A stretch of DNA of 64,000 bases from Azoarcus sp. (GCA_031268195.1 JAIRXQ010000010.1:1-64000); one strand, 5' to 3'; shown: positions 12,226 through 24,924, counted from the first letter of the stretch. Notes: generated by a model from the sequence alone, not told the origin. Numbers and translations: made by a program.

Positions 12226-12870
12226 TCAACCTTCCAGCGATTCAAGTTTGTCGCGGATCAAGCCGCGCAGAGGAGCGGCGCTCTCGCCCACATCGGAGAG
12301 CGCATCGAGCGCGGCGCTCCAGGCGGCGCGCGCTTCGCTGGCCTTGCCCTGGGCGGCAAGCACATCGCCGCGCAAATCCTCGAAACGGACGCGCAGCGCC
12401 CCTTCCGGCGCCGGTTGCAGGCGGGCGAGCGCTTCATCGGTCGCGCCCTGTTGCAGCAGCACTGCCGCCAGCCTCAAGCGCGCGAGCTGGCGCAGGAAAG
12501 GATCTTTGCCGTCCTTGGCCGCCCATTCGAGCTGGGTGCGCGCGTGATCGAAATCGTGTTCCCGGAACTGCACACCCGCCGAAAGCAACGCGCCCAACTG
12601 TGCCTGAAGCGTGCCGCTGTACCGGCTGATGAGCTCCCCCGCGAGTTCGAACGTTTGCTGCGCCTCGTTGCGCGCCACAGCCTCTTGCAGGGTGAAATAC
12701 ACCGCCCCGGCTTTGTCGGCCTGCCCGGTCTGATAGTGATCCCATAGCCTCCAGCCCACGAAGCCGATCACCACCGCCAGCACGATCCCCACGATCAGGT
12801 TGCCGTAACTCCCCCACCATGCCTTGAACTGCGCGATCTGTTCCTGTTCTTCCAAGTCATACACTGCCAT
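12226..12870 (-). CDS. YfgM-family tetratricopeptide protein (BamB-associated)
   Basis: [43 protein letters not shown]...; N-terminal TM plus TPR-like region. Confidence 0.92.
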   Translation of the reverse strand: MAVYDLEEQEQIAQFKAWWGSYGNLIVGIVLAVVIGFVGWRLWDHYQTGQADKAGAVYFTLQEAVARNEAQQTFELAGELISRYSGTLQAQLGALLSAGVQFREHDFDHARTQLEWAAKDGKDPFLRQLARLRLAAVLLQQGATDEALARLQPAPEGALRVRFEDLRGDVLAAQGKASEARAAWSAALDALSDVGESAAPLRGLIRDKLESLEG

Positions 12871-14191
12871 CTTGCGCTCCTTGTCCAGCCCCCACGTCCT
12901 CGTGTTCGCCACCGTACAACATATCCGCCACCGTCTCCGCCAACGCGGCAAACGGCACGCGCCGCTGCGCGCCATCGCCGCGCAGCGGCTTGATGCCGAT
13001 TTCGTTCGAGGCAGCCTCGTCGTCACCGATGATCAACGCGTAAGGCGTACCGCTCGCGTCGGCCTTTTTCAGTTGCGACTTGAAACTGCCGCCGCCGCAA
13101 TGCAGCAGCACATCCAACCCGATCTCACGCAGCGCCTCGGCAGCACGAAAAGCGAGGCGTTGCGCATTTTCACCCTGATTGACCACGTACACATCGGGCA
13201 CGGGCCGCTCCGCGAGGTATTCGGCTTCGCCCCCCTCGCGCCACAGCGCGAGCAGGCGCTCCATGCCCATCGCAAACCCGGCGGCGGGCGTCGGCTTGCC
13301 GCCAAGCTGCTCGAGCAGCCCATCGTAGCGCCCACCCGCGCAAACCGTGCCCTGCCCGCCGAGGCGATCCGTCATCCATTCGAAAACGGTGCAATTGTAA
13401 TAGTCCAGCCCGCGCACGAGGCGGTGATTGATGCGATAAGTGAGGCCCGCATCGTCCAGCAGCGCCCGTAGCGCATCGAAGTGAGCGCGCGATTCGTCAC
13501 CAAGATAGTCGGCCAGCTTCGGCGCAGCGTCGGCCAGTTCCTGCATCGCCGGGTTTTTGGTGTCGAGGATGCGCAGCGGGTTGGCATGCAGGCGGCGTTG
13601 CGCGTCCTCGTCGAGCTCGTCCCGGTGTCGTTCGAGGTAGGTGATGAGCGCCTCGCGATGCGCAGCGCGCTCCGGAGCGGAACCAAGCGAATTCAGTTCG
13701 AGCCGGATGTCGGTCAGCCCCAGTTGTCCCCACAGGCGCGCGCCCATGAGGATGAGTTCGGCGTCGATGTCCGGCCCGGCGAAGCCGAGCGCCTCCGCAC
13801 CGATCTGGTGGAACTGGCGGTAACGCCCTTTTTGCGGGCGCTCGTGGCGAAACATCGGCCCTTGGTAGTACAGGCGCTGCGGGCCGCCCGCCGCCATCAG
13901 ATTGTGCTGGATGGCGGCGCGCGCGCAACCCGCCGTGCCTTCCGGGCGCAGGGTGAGCTTTTCGCCGTTCAGGGCATCTTCGAAGGAGTACATCTCCTTC
14001 TCGACGATATCGGTGACTTCGCCGATGGCGCGGCAAAACAGCGGCGTCGGCTCGACGATGGGCATCCGGACGGGACGGTAGCCATAACCTTTCAGCCAGT
14101 CACGGACGATGTCCTCGAAGTTTTCCCATGTTTCGGCATCGTCGGGCAGGATGTCGTTCATCCCGCGCACGGCCTGTAGAGTCTGAATCAT
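12857..14191 (-). CDS. hisS: Histidyl-tRNA synthetase
   Basis: [38 protein letters not shown]...; class II aaRS motifs. Confidence 0.98.
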   Translation of the reverse strand: MIQTLQAVRGMNDILPDDAETWENFEDIVRDWLKGYGYRPVRMPIVEPTPLFCRAIGEVTDIVEKEMYSFEDALNGEKLTLRPEGTAGCARAAIQHNLMAAGGPQRLYYQGPMFRHERPQKGRYRQFHQIGAEALGFAGPDIDAELILMGARLWGQLGLTDIRLELNSLGSAPERAAHREALITYLERHRDELDEDAQRRLHANPLRILDTKNPAMQELADAAPKLADYLGDESRAHFDALRALLDDAGLTYRINHRLVRGLDYYNCTVFEWMTDRLGGQGTVCAGGRYDGLLEQLGGKPTPAAGFAMGMERLLALWREGGEAEYLAERPVPDVYVVNQGENAQRLAFRAAEALREIGLDVLLHCGGGSFKSQLKKADASGTPYALIIGDDEAASNEIGIKPLRGDGAQRRVPFAALAETVADMLYGGEHEDVGAGQGAQDGSV

Positions 14192-14220
14192 TGATGGACG
14201 CTTTTTATCGTAAGGGGGGT

Positions 14221-15471
14221 TCAGGCAGACTTGCGAGCGTAACGTTTCGCCACGTAATCGTCGACCAAAGCAATAAATTCGCTGGCAATGTCGCCACCGC
14301 GCAGGGTAACGGTTTTATGGCCGTCGATAAATACCGGGGTGGCGGGAGACTCGCCCGCGCCGGGCAGCGAGATGCCGATGTTCGCATGGCGGCTCTCGCC
14401 GGGACCATTGACGATGCAGCCCATCACCGCGAGCGTCATGTTCTCCACGCCGTCGCAGTGCTCCCTCCAGCGCGGCATTTGCTCACGCACATGGCGCTGC
14501 ACGCGGGCGGCCAGCTCCTGAAAGAAAGTGCTGGTGGTGCGCCCACAACCCGGACAGGCCGTGACCATCGGCGCGAAGGCGCGCAAGCCCAGCGTTTGCA
14601 GGATTTCCTGCGCCACCACGACTTCCCGCGCGCGGCTGCCGCCGGGTTCGGGCGTGAGTGAAACACGGAGGGTATCGCCAATGCCTTCCTGCAACAGCAC
14701 CGCAAGCGCGGCGGTGGAGGCGACGATGCCCTTGCTGCCCATGCCCGCCTCGGTCAGCCCCAGATGCAGTGGGTATTCGCAGCGGCGCGCGAGTTCACGA
14801 TAGACGGCGATCAAATCCTGCACGGTCGACACTTTGGCGGAGAGCACGATGCGATCGGCCGGCAGGCCGAGCCTTTCGGCCTGCCCGGCGGATTCCAGCG
14901 CCGAAACCACCAAGGCTTCGCGCATCACTTCACCTGCCAGCAAAGGCGTCGCGCGCGTGGCGTTTTCATCCATCAGGCGTGCGAGCACCGTTTGATCGAG
15001 ACTCCCCCAGTTGACGCCGATGCGCACCGGCTTGCCGGTCTCGCAGGCAAGCTCGACGATATCGGCGAATTGTGTGTCGCGGCGCGCCCCCGCGCCGACG
15101 TTGCCCGGATTGATGCGCAGCTTGGCGAGCGCCTCGGCGCAGGCCGGGTATTTGGCGAGCAGCGCGTGGCCGTTGTAGTGGAAATCGCCCACCAGCGGCA
15201 CCTCGATGCCTTGCGCGGCCAGACGCTCGCGGATACTGGGCACGGCGCGCGCGGCCGCTTCGTTGTTGACAGTGACGCGCACCAATTCGGAACCGGCGTG
15301 CGCCAGTTCCGCCACCTGTGCCACGGTCGCTTCGATGTCGGCGGTATCGGTGTTGGTCATCGACTGCACCACGACTGGCGCAGCGGCGCCGATCGCCACG
15401 CCGCCGACACGCACGAGAGGGGTCCGGCGGCGCGGCAGCAGCGACGCGGCCACGGGATGCGGCGACCTCAT
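14221..15471 (-). CDS. ispG: 4-hydroxy-3-methylbut-2-enyl diphosphate synthase (flavodoxin)
   Basis: [36 protein letters not shown]...[16 protein letters not shown]...[22 protein letters not shown]. Confidence 0.98.
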   Translation of the reverse strand: MRSPHPVAASLLPRRRTPLVRVGGVAIGAAAPVVVQSMTNTDTADIEATVAQVAELAHAGSELVRVTVNNEAAARAVPSIRERLAAQGIEVPLVGDFHYNGHALLAKYPACAEALAKLRINPGNVGAGARRDTQFADIVELACETGKPVRIGVNWGSLDQTVLARLMDENATRATPLLAGEVMREALVVSALESAGQAERLGLPADRIVLSAKVSTVQDLIAVYRELARRCEYPLHLGLTEAGMGSKGIVASTAALAVLLQEGIGDTLRVSLTPEPGGSRAREVVVAQEILQTLGLRAFAPMVTACPGCGRTTSTFFQELAARVQRHVREQMPRWREHCDGVENMTLAVMGCIVNGPGESRHANIGISLPGAGESPATPVFIDGHKTVTLRGGDIASEFIALVDDYVAKRYARKSA

Positions 15472-16490
15472 TGCAACTTCAGGCGGACGATTCCATCCCT
15501 GCCGGCATGTGGCATGTCGACCGGCTTGCCGTTGAACTCCAGCTTGACCTTGTCCGCTTGTCTGATTTCCAGCGAAAACGGCGGCTTGTCCAGCACATTG
15601 AAGGACTGCCCTTGCCTGCCGGGGCGCGAGGAAAGTTTTCCGCCCGCATCGCGCACCCGAATCCACGCATCGCCCGTGAAGATGATCCGCAACGGCGGCC
15701 CTTCCCACTCCGGTTCCAACGCCGATTCCGCCGTGGGCATGGGAACGGGAATGGCTTCGCCCGCGGCCGGATCGGCGCTCACCGCGACGACATCGGACCC
15801 GATGCTCACGGGCTTGGGCGGTTCGAGCAGGATACTGCTCACCTCCGTCTTGATGTCGTCCGCCGCCGCGCTCGCCGCCGGCGGCGCATCGGGCTCCGGC
15901 GCAGCCAGGGTGACGGCGACGGCCGGCGCGGCATTGCCATCGCCATCGTCGCGCGGGGAGGCAAACCAGCCCTTGTACAAGGCGAAAATCGCACCGCTCA
16001 GCAATATGACCGACAGCACGCCCAGTAAAACCAGGAAGACGCTGCGCTGGATGCGCGGCGGCGGCGACGAAATCGACACTCCCCGGTTGTTGCCCGTACT
16101 GAACATCGGCACGAGATCGACCGCCCTCGGCGCCGGCATGGCGATTCCGGCAATCAGCGGATCGGGATCGAGTCCCAGATGGCGGGCATAATTACGCATG
16201 AACCCGCGCGCAAAAGCCAGCCCCGGCAACGTGTCGAGACGGTCGCGCTCCAGCGCCTCGACCTGCTGTGCCGACAATTTGAGTACCTGCACGACATCGC
16301 TCACGGATTCTCCGCGCGCTTCACGCGCTTTCCTGAGCATCGTCCCCGGCGAGTCGACGGCGGGCAGCGCTGCAACGACCGCAGGCGGCTCGACATCGAG
16401 CGCGGGCACATCGACGGCGGCTTCGGACACAACACCGATTTCGGGATCGTTGTCCGCACTGAATTCATTTTTTACAACATTAGTATTCAC
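15468..16490 (-). CDS. rodZ: RodZ-like helix-turn-helix / DUF4115 membrane protein
   Basis: [36 protein letters not shown]...; TM; C-terminal [22 protein letters not shown] start inferred. Confidence 0.85.
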   Translation of the reverse strand: MNTNVVKNEFSADNDPEIGVVSEAAVDVPALDVEPPAVVAALPAVDSPGTMLRKAREARGESVSDVVQVLKLSAQQVEALERDRLDTLPGLAFARGFMRNYARHLGLDPDPLIAGIAMPAPRAVDLVPMFSTGNNRGVSISSPPPRIQRSVFLVLLGVLSVILLSGAIFALYKGWFASPRDDGDGNAAPAVAVTLAAPEPDAPPAASAAADDIKTEVSSILLEPPKPVSIGSDVVAVSADPAAGEAIPVPMPTAESALEPEWEGPPLRIIFTGDAWIRVRDAGGKLSSRPGRQGQSFNVLDKPPFSLEIRQADKVKLEFNGKPVDMPHAGRDGIVRLKLQ

Positions 16491-17332
16491 TGGTATTTTC
16501 CTTGCATCATCAGCGCATACTCGGGAGAAGCCGGGAAACGCGTGCGCAATTGTCCCATATAGCTCGCTTCGGAGTGGCGTTCGCCCAAACGGCGAGCCGC
16601 GCACAGCCCAAGCCATGCCGAGCGCGCACTCGGTTCGAACCGTTGATGGTACTGGACGAGAAGATCGTGTGCCCCCCGGTAGTTCCCGCGACGATAAGCG
16701 ACATCCGCCAGCCGGAACAAAGCCTCGCTGTTGCCCGGATCGGCTTGCAGCGCGCTGCGAAACTGGATTTCAGCCCCGGCAACGTCATTGGCACCCAACA
16801 GGCAGTTGCCCGCGTTGGTATGGGGCCGGGTCTTGTGATTGTAATAGGGATTCGCCGCCGCCGTCGCGAAATGCGACAGTGCCTCGGAGACGCGTCCCCG
16901 CTGGCACAGGAACCAGCCGAAACTGTTGTTGAAATCGGGGTCGCCCGGCGCCGAAGACAGGGCTTCGCGGAAAGCGGCCTCGGCTTGCCCGTGTTGTTTT
17001 AGCTCAACATAGACCATCCCGATCAGATGATGCGCGGGCGTGTAGCCGGGTTGGATTTTCAGCGCCATCTTCGCTTCATCGAGCGCAATGTCGCTGCGCC
17101 CGAAGCCGAGGTACTCCATCCCGAGCTCGGTATGGATGCGCGCCTTCTTTTCCAGATCGTTCGCCGGGGGTGCATCAGAGAGCGGACGGGCATAGGCGCC
17201 GTTATAGCTCGGCCTCACATGGGCGGAAGGTGCCGTCGAACCCGTCGGAGTGGATTCCTCCGGCACGCTCACACAAGCGCCAAGCACAAAAACAGGAAGA
17301 ATCCAGTACAGGGATGCGGTTACGCGAGTCAT
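16487..17332 (-). CDS. pilW: Type IV pilus biogenesis/stability protein PilW (PilF), TPR lipoprotein
   Basis: [11 protein letters not shown] lipobox; TPRs with [13 protein letters not shown]...; between rlmN and rodZ/ispG. Confidence 0.9.
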   Translation of the reverse strand: MTRVTASLYWILPVFVLGACVSVPEESTPTGSTAPSAHVRPSYNGAYARPLSDAPPANDLEKKARIHTELGMEYLGFGRSDIALDEAKMALKIQPGYTPAHHLIGMVYVELKQHGQAEAAFREALSSAPGDPDFNNSFGWFLCQRGRVSEALSHFATAAANPYYNHKTRPHTNAGNCLLGANDVAGAEIQFRSALQADPGNSEALFRLADVAYRRGNYRGAHDLLVQYHQRFEPSARSAWLGLCAARRLGERHSEASYMGQLRTRFPASPEYALMMQGKYQ

Positions 17333-18450
17333 GTCCGTGTCTCCTCCATCGTTTGTCGGGGGCGCGCCTGTGTGCGCCGGGTCTTGTCCTTCACCTGTCC
17401 GGCAAGCTGTCCGCAGGCGGCAGCCACGTCTTCCCCGCGCGTCTTGCGCGTGGTGGTGACGATGCCCGCTTCGAGCAGGATTTCGGCGAAGCGCCGGATG
17501 CGCTCGGCGGGCGAGCGGCCGAGCGCCGAATGCGGAAAGGGGTTGAACGGAATCAGGTTGAACTTGCACGGCACATCACGCGTGAGCGCAACGAGGGCGC
17601 GCGCGTGGGCGATCGCATCGTTGACGCCGTCGAGCATCACATACTCGAAGGTAACGAAATCGCGCGGGGCGCGGTCGAGATAGCGGCGGCAGGCGGCCAT
17701 CAGGTCGCGCAGCGGATATTTGCGGTTGAGCGGCACCAGCCGGTCGCGCAAAGCGTCGTCGGGCGCATGCAGCGACACCGCCAGCGCCACGGGACATTCC
17801 TCGCGCAGGCGGTCGATGCCCGGCACGATGCCGGCGGTCGACACCGTCACCCGCCGCCGCGACAGGCCATAGGCATGGTCGTCGAGCATCACGCGCAAAG
17901 CGGTGACGACATTGTCGAAATTGGCAAGTGGCTCCCCCATCCCCATCATCACGACATTACTGATGACGCGCCCGTTGTCTTTGTCTACCTCGTCGCCGGC
18001 ATGCCCCCCGGCGGCCCCAAGCAGTTTGTTCGCCAGCCAGAGCTGGCCGACGATTTCGCCCACGCTCAGGTTACGGTTGAAACCCTGCTTGCCAGTAGCG
18101 CAAAAAGCACAGTCGAGCGCACAACCGGCCTGCGAGGACACGCAAAGCGTGCCCCGCCCGGCTTCGGGGATGAAAACGGATTCGACGGCATTGCCGCCGC
18201 CAACATCGAACAGCCACTTGCGCGTGCCGTCCCGCGACACCGAATCCCGCAGCAGCGCGGGCGGGCGAATTTCGGCCCGCTCCGCGAGTTTTGCCCGCAA
18301 CACCTTGGCAACATCGGTCATCGCCGCGAAATCGTCGCAGCCTTCACGGTGAATCCAACGCATCACCTGACGCGCCCGGAACGGCTTTTCACCGAGCGTG
18401 GCGAACCAGTCGGTGAGTCCGTCGAGATCGAAATCGAGCAGATTGGGCAC
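17329..18450 (-). CDS. rlmN: 23S rRNA (adenine-2503-C2)-methyltransferase RlmN
   Basis: Radical [38 protein letters not shown] start near 18450 inferred. Confidence 0.96.
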   Translation of the reverse strand: MPNLLDFDLDGLTDWFATLGEKPFRARQVMRWIHREGCDDFAAMTDVAKVLRAKLAERAEIRPPALLRDSVSRDGTRKWLFDVGGGNAVESVFIPEAGRGTLCVSSQAGCALDCAFCATGKQGFNRNLSVGEIVGQLWLANKLLGAAGGHAGDEVDKDNGRVISNVVMMGMGEPLANFDNVVTALRVMLDDHAYGLSRRRVTVSTAGIVPGIDRLREECPVALAVSLHAPDDALRDRLVPLNRKYPLRDLMAACRRYLDRAPRDFVTFEYVMLDGVNDAIAHARALVALTRDVPCKFNLIPFNPFPHSALGRSPAERIRRFAEILLEAGIVTTTRKTRGEDVAAACGQLAGQVKDKTRRTQARPRQTMEETRT

Positions 18451-18463
18451 GGGCGACGCCGCT

Positions 18464-18889
18464 TTAGCGGCTGTGGATGTCGATGCCGGGGAAGAAGAAG
18501 GCGATTTCGACGGCGGCCGTTTCGGGCGCATCCGACCCATGCACGGCATTGGCGTCGATGGATGCGGCGAAATCAGCGCGGAGGGTGCCGGGAGCGGCCT
18601 TCTTGGGGTCGGTGGCACCCATCAGCTCGCGGTTTTTGGCGATGGCGCTTTCGCCTTCGAGCACTTGCACCATCACCGGGCCGGAGGTCATGAATTCGAC
18701 CAAATCTTTGAAGAACGGGCGTTCGCGGTGCACAGCATAGAATTCGCCCGCTTCACGCGCGGACAGATGCGCTAAACGAGCAGCGACAATTTTAAGTCCG
18801 GCGCCCTCAAAACGCTGGTAGATTTTGCCGATAACGTTCTTGGCAACGGCATCGGGCTTGATGATGGAAAGGGTGCGTTGGACAGCCAT
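18464..18889 (-). CDS. ndk: Nucleoside diphosphate kinase
   Basis: [35 protein letters not shown]...[20 protein letters not shown]. Confidence 0.98.
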   Translation of the reverse strand: MAVQRTLSIIKPDAVAKNVIGKIYQRFEGAGLKIVAARLAHLSAREAGEFYAVHRERPFFKDLVEFMTSGPVMVQVLEGESAIAKNRELMGATDPKKAAPGTLRADFAASIDANAVHGSDAPETAAVEIAFFFPGIDIHSR

Positions 18890-19103
18890 GGCTTGACTCC
18901 TGCGGTTTGCGAAAGGGGCAGGATTTTAGCAGGTTGCGAACGATACAGCCCAATCGCCGCGCCCTTGGGCGCGCCACCTGTTACACGAACGACAAAGTAA
19001 TTTTCATCAACCGTCACTTTCATCAGCCCTCACGCTGACCACGATTCCAGGCCAGTTTTCCAAGTTCGCGCTTTCACAACATCAGACACAGACAATCAAA
19101 ATC

Positions 19104-20378
19104 ATGAACCCAACGCTCATTCAAATCATCGGCGCCATTTTGTTTGCTGTGGCGATCCTGCACACGTTTTCGGTCGGCTTCTTTACGAATCTGGCGGAGA
19201 AGCACCCAGCGCACGCGGGCTTGTGGGAGTTGTTCGCGGAAGTGGAATTCGTTTTCAGCTTTTGGGCAGGCGTCCTGCTGCTTTTCATCGCGGCGACGGC
19301 AGCCGGGACGCCAACGAGCTCTTTTCACGCGGTCACAGGGTACCTGGAAGCGCAAAAATACACCGAGCCGCTTTTCGTGCTGGCGATCATGATCGTGGCC
19401 GCGAGCAAGCCAGTACTGCTGTTCGCTTCATTCATCGTGCGCACGATATCGCGCGTCCTGCCCGCCTCGCGGCCGGTGGCGTTCTATTTTTCCGTGCTCT
19501 CCATGGTGCCGCTCCTGTCCTCGTTCATCACCGAACCGGCGGCGATGACGCTGGCCGCGCTGATCCTGAAAGATGCTTATTTTCGCAAAAATATGTCGTC
19601 GCGCCTGATGTACGGCACGCTCGGCGTGCTGTTCGTGAACGTGTCCATCGGCGGCACGCTGACCAGCTTCGCCGCGCCGCCGGTGCTGATGGTGGCGACG
19701 AAATGGCAATGGGACAGCATGTTCATGCTGACGCACATCGGCTGGCGCAGTGCGCTGACGCTGGCCGTCAACGCGCTGGCGGTCAGCCTGATTTTCCGCA
19801 AGGAATTGCAACGGTTCGAGCTGACCGGCCATGACGAGAGTCGCGATGTGCCGCTCGCAGTCGTCGTGCTGCATCTGCTGCTGCTTTTCCTGATCGTACT
19901 TTTTGCCCACTCCCCACACGCGTTTCTCGCCGTTTTGCTGCTGTTTCTGGCCTTCGCACACGCCTATCCGCGCTTTCAGGAACGCCTGATCCTGCGCGAA
20001 GCCCTGATGGTGTGCTGCTTTTTGGGCGGACTGGTAACGCTCGGTGGACAGCAGGAATGGTGGTTGAAACCCCTGCTGACTACGATGGATGCTTCCACCG
20101 TGTATTACGGCGCGACGGCGCTGACGGCGGTCACGGACAACGCCGCCCTCACTTATCTGGGATCGCTGGTGGAAGGGCTGTCGGACGAATTCAAGTACGC
20201 GCTCGTCACCGGCGCAGTCACGGGCGGCGGCCTCACGGTGATCGCCAATGCGCCGAATCCGGCAGGCATGGCGATCCTGCAAGGCTATTTCAAGGGCGGC
20301 AAGGTCAACCCGCTCGGTCTGCTCGCGGCTGCGGCGTTGCCGACGTTGATGGCGATCCTCGCGTTCCGGGCAATCTGA
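19104..20378 (+). CDS. Putative Na+/H+ antiporter (multi-TM transporter)
   Basis: MNPTLIQIIGAILFAVAILHTFSVGFF...ALTAVTDNAALTYLGSLVEG...IANAPNPAGMAILQGYF; highly hydrophobic. Confidence 0.8.
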   Translation: MNPTLIQIIGAILFAVAILHTFSVGFFTNLAEKHPAHAGLWELFAEVEFVFSFWAGVLLLFIAATAAGTPTSSFHAVTGYLEAQKYTEPLFVLAIMIVAASKPVLLFASFIVRTISRVLPASRPVAFYFSVLSMVPLLSSFITEPAAMTLAALILKDAYFRKNMSSRLMYGTLGVLFVNVSIGGTLTSFAAPPVLMVATKWQWDSMFMLTHIGWRSALTLAVNALAVSLIFRKELQRFELTGHDESRDVPLAVVVLHLLLLFLIVLFAHSPHAFLAVLLLFLAFAHAYPRFQERLILREALMVCCFLGGLVTLGGQQEWWLKPLLTTMDASTVYYGATALTAVTDNAALTYLGSLVEGLSDEFKYALVTGAVTGGGLTVIANAPNPAGMAILQGYFKGGKVNPLGLLAAAALPTLMAILAFRAI

Positions 20379-20411
20379 GACTCGCGCGCAACAAAGCCGA
20401 CGCCAAAAGAA

Positions 20412-20438
20412 AAACGCGGAAGGGTTTCTCCCGCGTTT
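20412..20438. terminator. Intrinsic terminator-like hairpin
   Basis: AAACGCGG...CCGCGTTT between convergent transporter and PBP7-like gene. Confidence 0.7.
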
Positions 20439-20466
20439 CCGTTCCCTGCCGGATGCCCCGGCGCGG

Positions 20467-21597
20467 TCAGCCGGGCGGCAAACCGCGTCCGGACGCCAGC
20501 AACTCGGGGCGCTCGTCCAGCCACAAACGCACACGTTGCGCATCGGTGGTGCGGGTGTAGCGACCGCTGGAATCCATCAGCACGATCACCACCGGTTGCC
20601 CGTGCATCCAGGCTTGCATGACCAGGCAACGACCCGCTTCGCTGATGTAGCCGGTCTTGGAGACGCCGATGTTCCAGTCCGGACTCTTGACGAGGCTATT
20701 GGTGTTGCGGAAGCGCTTCGTCACGCCGTTGATGTCGACATGGCGCTCGGCCGCGGTCGAAAACTCGTGGATCAGCGGATAACGCGCCGCCGCCGCTACC
20801 ATGCGGGAAAGGTCGCGCGGGCTGGAGACGTTGCGCGGCGTCAGGCCAGTGCTGTCGTAGAAGTGGGTGTCGTTCATGCCGAGCAAACGCGCCCGGGCGT
20901 TCATTTGTTCGATGAAGGCCGCACGCCCGCCGGGGAAATTACGCGCCAACGCTGAAGCAGCACGGTTCTCCGACGACATCAGCGCCAGTTGTAGCATTTT
21001 TTCGCGGGTCAGGCGGGTCCCCATCGTCAGACGGGAGTTCGTGCCTTTCAGGTAGTCGATGTCGTCCTCGTCGATCGTGAGCACTTCTTGCAGGCTGCTG
21101 CCCGATTCGAGCACCACCATCGCCGTCATGAGCTTGGTGATCGAGGCGATCGGCATCACCAGGCGAGCGTTTCTCTGGAGCAGCACCTCGCCCGTGTTCT
21201 GATTGGCGATATAGAAAGCCGACGAACCCAGTCTCGGCTGGCCGTGGGCATCCAGTTGCACGGAAACCGGCTCGCTCATCGCCCGTTCCAGGGCAACCTG
21301 CCTTCTGGCCGCCGCCAGTTGGCGAGCGAGGGCACGCTTGCCGCGCGCCGTGAGCTTGGCGGCAGTACGCCCGGCGCGCGCGACCTTGGCGACTTTGCCG
21401 GCGCCGGAACGCGCGACTGCCTTGCCGCGCGGCGCTTTCTTGCTGGCCAGCGCGGTCGGGGCAGGCTTGCACGCCTTCGCCTTGGCTTTCGCCGTCCCGG
21501 CACATTTCGCCTTGGCGGGTGCGGCATAAACGGCATCCGCGCCGGTGATGGCGACAGCCAAGGAAAACATGACAGCGAGCAGGGTACGAAATTTCAT
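20467..21597 (-). CDS. pbpG: D-alanyl-D-alanine endopeptidase (PBP7/PbpG-like), Lys/Ala-rich N-terminal extension
   Basis: S11 peptidase motifs ASITKLMTAMV, SSENRAASALAR and SKTGY; Sec signal; start with good SD (GGAGAGG). Confidence 0.88.
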   Translation of the reverse strand: MKFRTLLAVMFSLAVAITGADAVYAAPAKAKCAGTAKAKAKACKPAPTALASKKAPRGKAVARSGAGKVAKVARAGRTAAKLTARGKRALARQLAAARRQVALERAMSEPVSVQLDAHGQPRLGSSAFYIANQNTGEVLLQRNARLVMPIASITKLMTAMVVLESGSSLQEVLTIDEDDIDYLKGTNSRLTMGTRLTREKMLQLALMSSENRAASALARNFPGGRAAFIEQMNARARLLGMNDTHFYDSTGLTPRNVSSPRDLSRMVAAAARYPLIHEFSTAAERHVDINGVTKRFRNTNSLVKSPDWNIGVSKTGYISEAGRCLVMQAWMHGQPVVIVLMDSSGRYTRTTDAQRVRLWLDERPELLASGRGLPPG

Positions 21598-21824
21598 GGT
21601 CACCTCTCCGATCGGAGACTGAATAAGTTAATTTTATCCAAAAACAACGACTTACAAAGTAGCCTCATAGGGAAAACGAAAAAATACACGCGCATACTTT
21701 ACCACCCCTTTCTCTCCGTGGACAAATCGTACAAGCCACATAAGCCACATCCACCGTCACTTTGTTGCACTGAAACCACCGTTTCAGTGGCAAAACGACA
21801 CGCTTGGCGGACGGCCACGGCGAT

Positions 21825-24101
21825 TCATCGGATGCCGGTGCCTGCTTCGACCACGGTCAGCGCAGTCATGTTGATAATCCTGCGCACCGTGGCTGACGGT
21901 GTCAATACGTGAACAGCCTTAGCCGCGCCGAGCAAAATCGGCCCCACCGTCACCCCGCCGCCGGAAGCGGTCTTGAGCAGATTGAAAGCAATGTTGGCGG
22001 CGTCCAGCGTCGGAAAAATCAACAAGTTGGCTTCGTCGCACAAACGGGTGTTCGGGAAAAAGCTCGACCGCAACTGTGTATCGAGGGCGGCGTCGCCCTG
22101 CATCTCGCCCTCGACCTGCAAATCGGGGTGGCGTTCGTGCAACAAACGCAGCGCGGCGCGCATCTTCAGCGCCGATGGCGTGTCCGCCGAGCCGAAGGAC
22201 GAATGCGACAGCAGCGCCACTTTCGGCTCCAGCCCGAAGCGTTGCAGCACTTCCGCCGCAAGCTCGGTCATCTCCACCACCTGTTCGGCCTTCGGGTCGT
22301 AATTGACATTGGTGTCGGCCAAGAACAGCGTGCGACCGGGCAGATTGAGTACGTTGAGGGTGTAGAAATTCTCCACGCCGCGCCGCCGGCCAATCACGGC
22401 TTCGATGTTATTCAGATGTTTGCGATGCACGCCATCGGTGCCGCAGATGAGCCCGTCACCATGACCCAGCGCGATCATCAGCGCCCCGATCAGGGTCGAA
22501 TTGCGGCGCACGCGCTTTTCCGCCTCGTGCGGCGTGATGCCCCGCCGCTCCATGCGCTCATGGTAGAGCGCCGCCATTTTGCCGAAATACGGGTTGTGGC
22601 CGGGGTCGATGATTTCGTAGTTCTGGCCCGGCGTCATGCGCAAACCGAGCCGGTCGATGGTGCGGGCGATTTCTTCCGTGCGCCCGACCAGCATCGGCCA
22701 TGCCATGCCTTCGTCGATCACCGTGCGCACGGCGCGCAGCACGCGCTCGGACTCGCCTTCTGCGAAAACGATGCGTTGCGGAGCACTGCGCGCGGCGGTG
22801 AACACCGGCTTCATCAACATGCCGGAGTGCCACACGAAGTTGTTCAACTGCGCGCGATAGGCGTCCCAATCCTGGATCGGGCGCGTCGCCACGCCTGAAG
22901 CCATCGCAGCTTTGGCCACTGCCGGGGCGATCTTGACGATCAGGCGCGGATCGAACGGACGCGGAATGATGTAGTCGGCGCCGAAATCGCTCACTTTTTC
23001 GCCGTAGGCGGAGGCAACGATGTCGCTTTGCTCGGCGCGCGCCAGATCCGCGATGGCTTGCACCGCCGCGAGCTTCATTTCATCGGTGATGGTGGTCGCG
23101 CCCACATCGAGCGCACCCCGGAAAATGAACGGAAAGCAGAGAACGTTATTGACCTGATTCGGGAAATCCGAGCGCCCGGTGGCGACGATGGCGTCATCGC
23201 GCACCGCCGTCACGTCGAAGGGCATGATTTCCGGCGTCGGGTTGGCGAGCGCCAGCACCAGCGGTTTGGCCGCCATTTTCACGACCATCTCGCCCTTGAG
23301 CACGCCACCCGCAGACAGGCCAAGGAAGATGTCCGCCCCCTCGATCGCCTCGGCGAGCGTGCGCGCCTGCGTTTTCTTGGCGTAACGCGCCTTGATCGGG
23401 TCCATCAGCACGGTGCGCCCCTCGAACACCACCCCCTCGATGTCCGTCACCCAGATGTTTTCCACCGGAATGCCGAGCATCACCAACAAATCGAGACAGG
23501 CCAGCGCCGCCGCGCCCGCGCCGGAGGTGACGAGTTTGACCTCGTGCAGCTTTTTGCCCTGCATATGCAAAGCGTTCAGCACCGCCGCGCCCACCACGAT
23601 GGCCGTACCGTGCTGGTCGTCGTGAAAGACCGGGATTTTCATGCGCTCGCGCAGCTTCTTTTCGATGTAGAAGCACTCGGGCGCTTTGATGTCTTCGAGA
23701 TTGATGCCGCCGAAAGTCGGCTCCAGCGAGGCAACAATGTCGATCAGGCGGTCGGGGTCGGACTCGGAGATTTCGAGGTCGAACACATCGATGCCCGCGA
23801 ATTTCTTGAACAGCACACCCTTGCCTTCCATCACCGGCTTGGCGGCGAGCGCGCCAATGTTGCCAAGGCCAAGCACGGCGGTGCCGTTGGTGATGACGCC
23901 GATCAGGTTGGCGCGGGCCGTCAGCGCGGCGACCTCGCCCGGATCGGCCACGATGGCATCGCATGCCGCGCCCACGCCGGGCGAATAGGCGAGCGACAGG
24001 TCGCGCTGGTTGGTGAGCGCCTTGGTCGGCATCACGGCAATCTTGCCCGGATGCGGATAGCGGTGATAGTCGAGCGCCGCGCTGCGTATCAGTTCGTCCA
24101 T
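21825..24101 (-). CDS. maeB: NADP-dependent malic enzyme with C-terminal phosphotransacetylase-like domain
   Basis: [36 protein letters not shown]...; PTA-like C-terminal half. Confidence 0.97.
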   Translation of the reverse strand: MDELIRSAALDYHRYPHPGKIAVMPTKALTNQRDLSLAYSPGVGAACDAIVADPGEVAALTARANLIGVITNGTAVLGLGNIGALAAKPVMEGKGVLFKKFAGIDVFDLEISESDPDRLIDIVASLEPTFGGINLEDIKAPECFYIEKKLRERMKIPVFHDDQHGTAIVVGAAVLNALHMQGKKLHEVKLVTSGAGAAALACLDLLVMLGIPVENIWVTDIEGVVFEGRTVLMDPIKARYAKKTQARTLAEAIEGADIFLGLSAGGVLKGEMVVKMAAKPLVLALANPTPEIMPFDVTAVRDDAIVATGRSDFPNQVNNVLCFPFIFRGALDVGATTITDEMKLAAVQAIADLARAEQSDIVASAYGEKVSDFGADYIIPRPFDPRLIVKIAPAVAKAAMASGVATRPIQDWDAYRAQLNNFVWHSGMLMKPVFTAARSAPQRIVFAEGESERVLRAVRTVIDEGMAWPMLVGRTEEIARTIDRLGLRMTPGQNYEIIDPGHNPYFGKMAALYHERMERRGITPHEAEKRVRRNSTLIGALMIALGHGDGLICGTDGVHRKHLNNIEAVIGRRRGVENFYTLNVLNLPGRTLFLADTNVNYDPKAEQVVEMTELAAEVLQRFGLEPKVALLSHSSFGSADTPSALKMRAALRLLHERHPDLQVEGEMQGDAALDTQLRSSFFPNTRLCDEANLLIFPTLDAANIAFNLLKTASGGGVTVGPILLGAAKAVHVLTPSATVRRIINMTALTVVEAGTGIR

Positions 24102-24186
24102 GAAAACCTCTTGCCATGCCTGTCGAGCAGTGTCGAAAAGCGTTTATTTTACGGCTCGGAAGTGACCAGCGAGCACGCAAGAAAAA

Positions 24187-24215
24187 GCCCGCCTGTCGAT
24201 AAGGACACGGCGGGC
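24187..24215 (-). terminator. Rho-independent terminator of the SLT gene
   Basis: Minus strand GCCCGCC-...-GGCGGGC followed by TTTTTC. Confidence 0.8.
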
Positions 24216-24258
24216 CAACGAGGAAAGCTGTTCCATAAAACCAGGCAAACGCGACGGC

Positions 24259-24924
24259 TCAGGCCGCATTGCCCCTGGCGCGCGCGGCAGCGGCAATGCG
24301 CTGCTTCATCGTCAACACCTTGTTGGCGTAAGCCGCGTCGGGATCATTTAACGCGCCGCCGTAATATTGCAGGGCGGATTCGAGGCTGCCGTACCGGCGC
24401 AGCCCCTCTTTCAGCACCTGCGCGCCTACGCGCACGTTGAGTTCGGGGTCGAACAGCGCGCGCGCGCCCTTGCCCTGGCCGATCTTGTCCATGTGATAGC
24501 GCGGGATCACCTGCATCAAGCCCTGCGCGCCCATGTTGCTTTCGGCAAGGGGGTTGAAGCTCGATTCCACCGCGATCATCGCCACCAGCAGCATGGGATC
24601 GACGCCGAAACGACGGCCGGAATCCTCCGCCGCGCGCAACGCCGGCTCGATGGCGAGCGTCGACACCTTGTAGCGGCGCGACAGCCAGCTCTGCGCCCGC
24701 GCCATTTCGTGCGAGAGGTGTTTTTTGTGGGCGGCGGGAGCTTCGTCTGCCGCAGTGGCCTGCGCCGCATCCCATGGTGCGGACAACGACGGCCATTCGG
24801 CGCTGCCGCTCAGAAAATAGGCCAACGCCACCATGCCCGCGACCAGCAGGCCAGCATGGGTCACGCGGTAAAGAGGCCGCGCCGCGCAGCCGATCCGGCC
24901 GGAAAATAATGTCTTGTCGTTCAT
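24259..24924 (-). CDS. Lytic transglycosylase SLT-domain protein
   Basis: FGVDPMLLVAMIAVESSFNPLAESNMGAQGLMQVIPRYH; N-terminal TM. Confidence 0.92.
   Translation of the reverse strand: MNDKTLFSGRIGCAARPLYRVTHAGLLVAGMVALAYFLSGSAEWPSLSAPWDAAQATAADEAPAAHKKHLSHEMARAQSWLSRRYKVSTLAIEPALRAAEDSGRRFGVDPMLLVAMIAVESSFNPLAESNMGAQGLMQVIPRYHMDKIGQGKGARALFDPELNVRVGAQVLKEGLRRYGSLESALQYYGGALNDPDAAYANKVLTMKQRIAAAARARGNAA

Noticed and set aside
21765-21793. TTGCACTGAAAC-CACC-GTTTCAGTGGCAA hairpin downstream of maeB
   Set aside because: Likely an ordinary 3' hairpin or weak terminator (one bulge, no clear U-tract); not distinctive.
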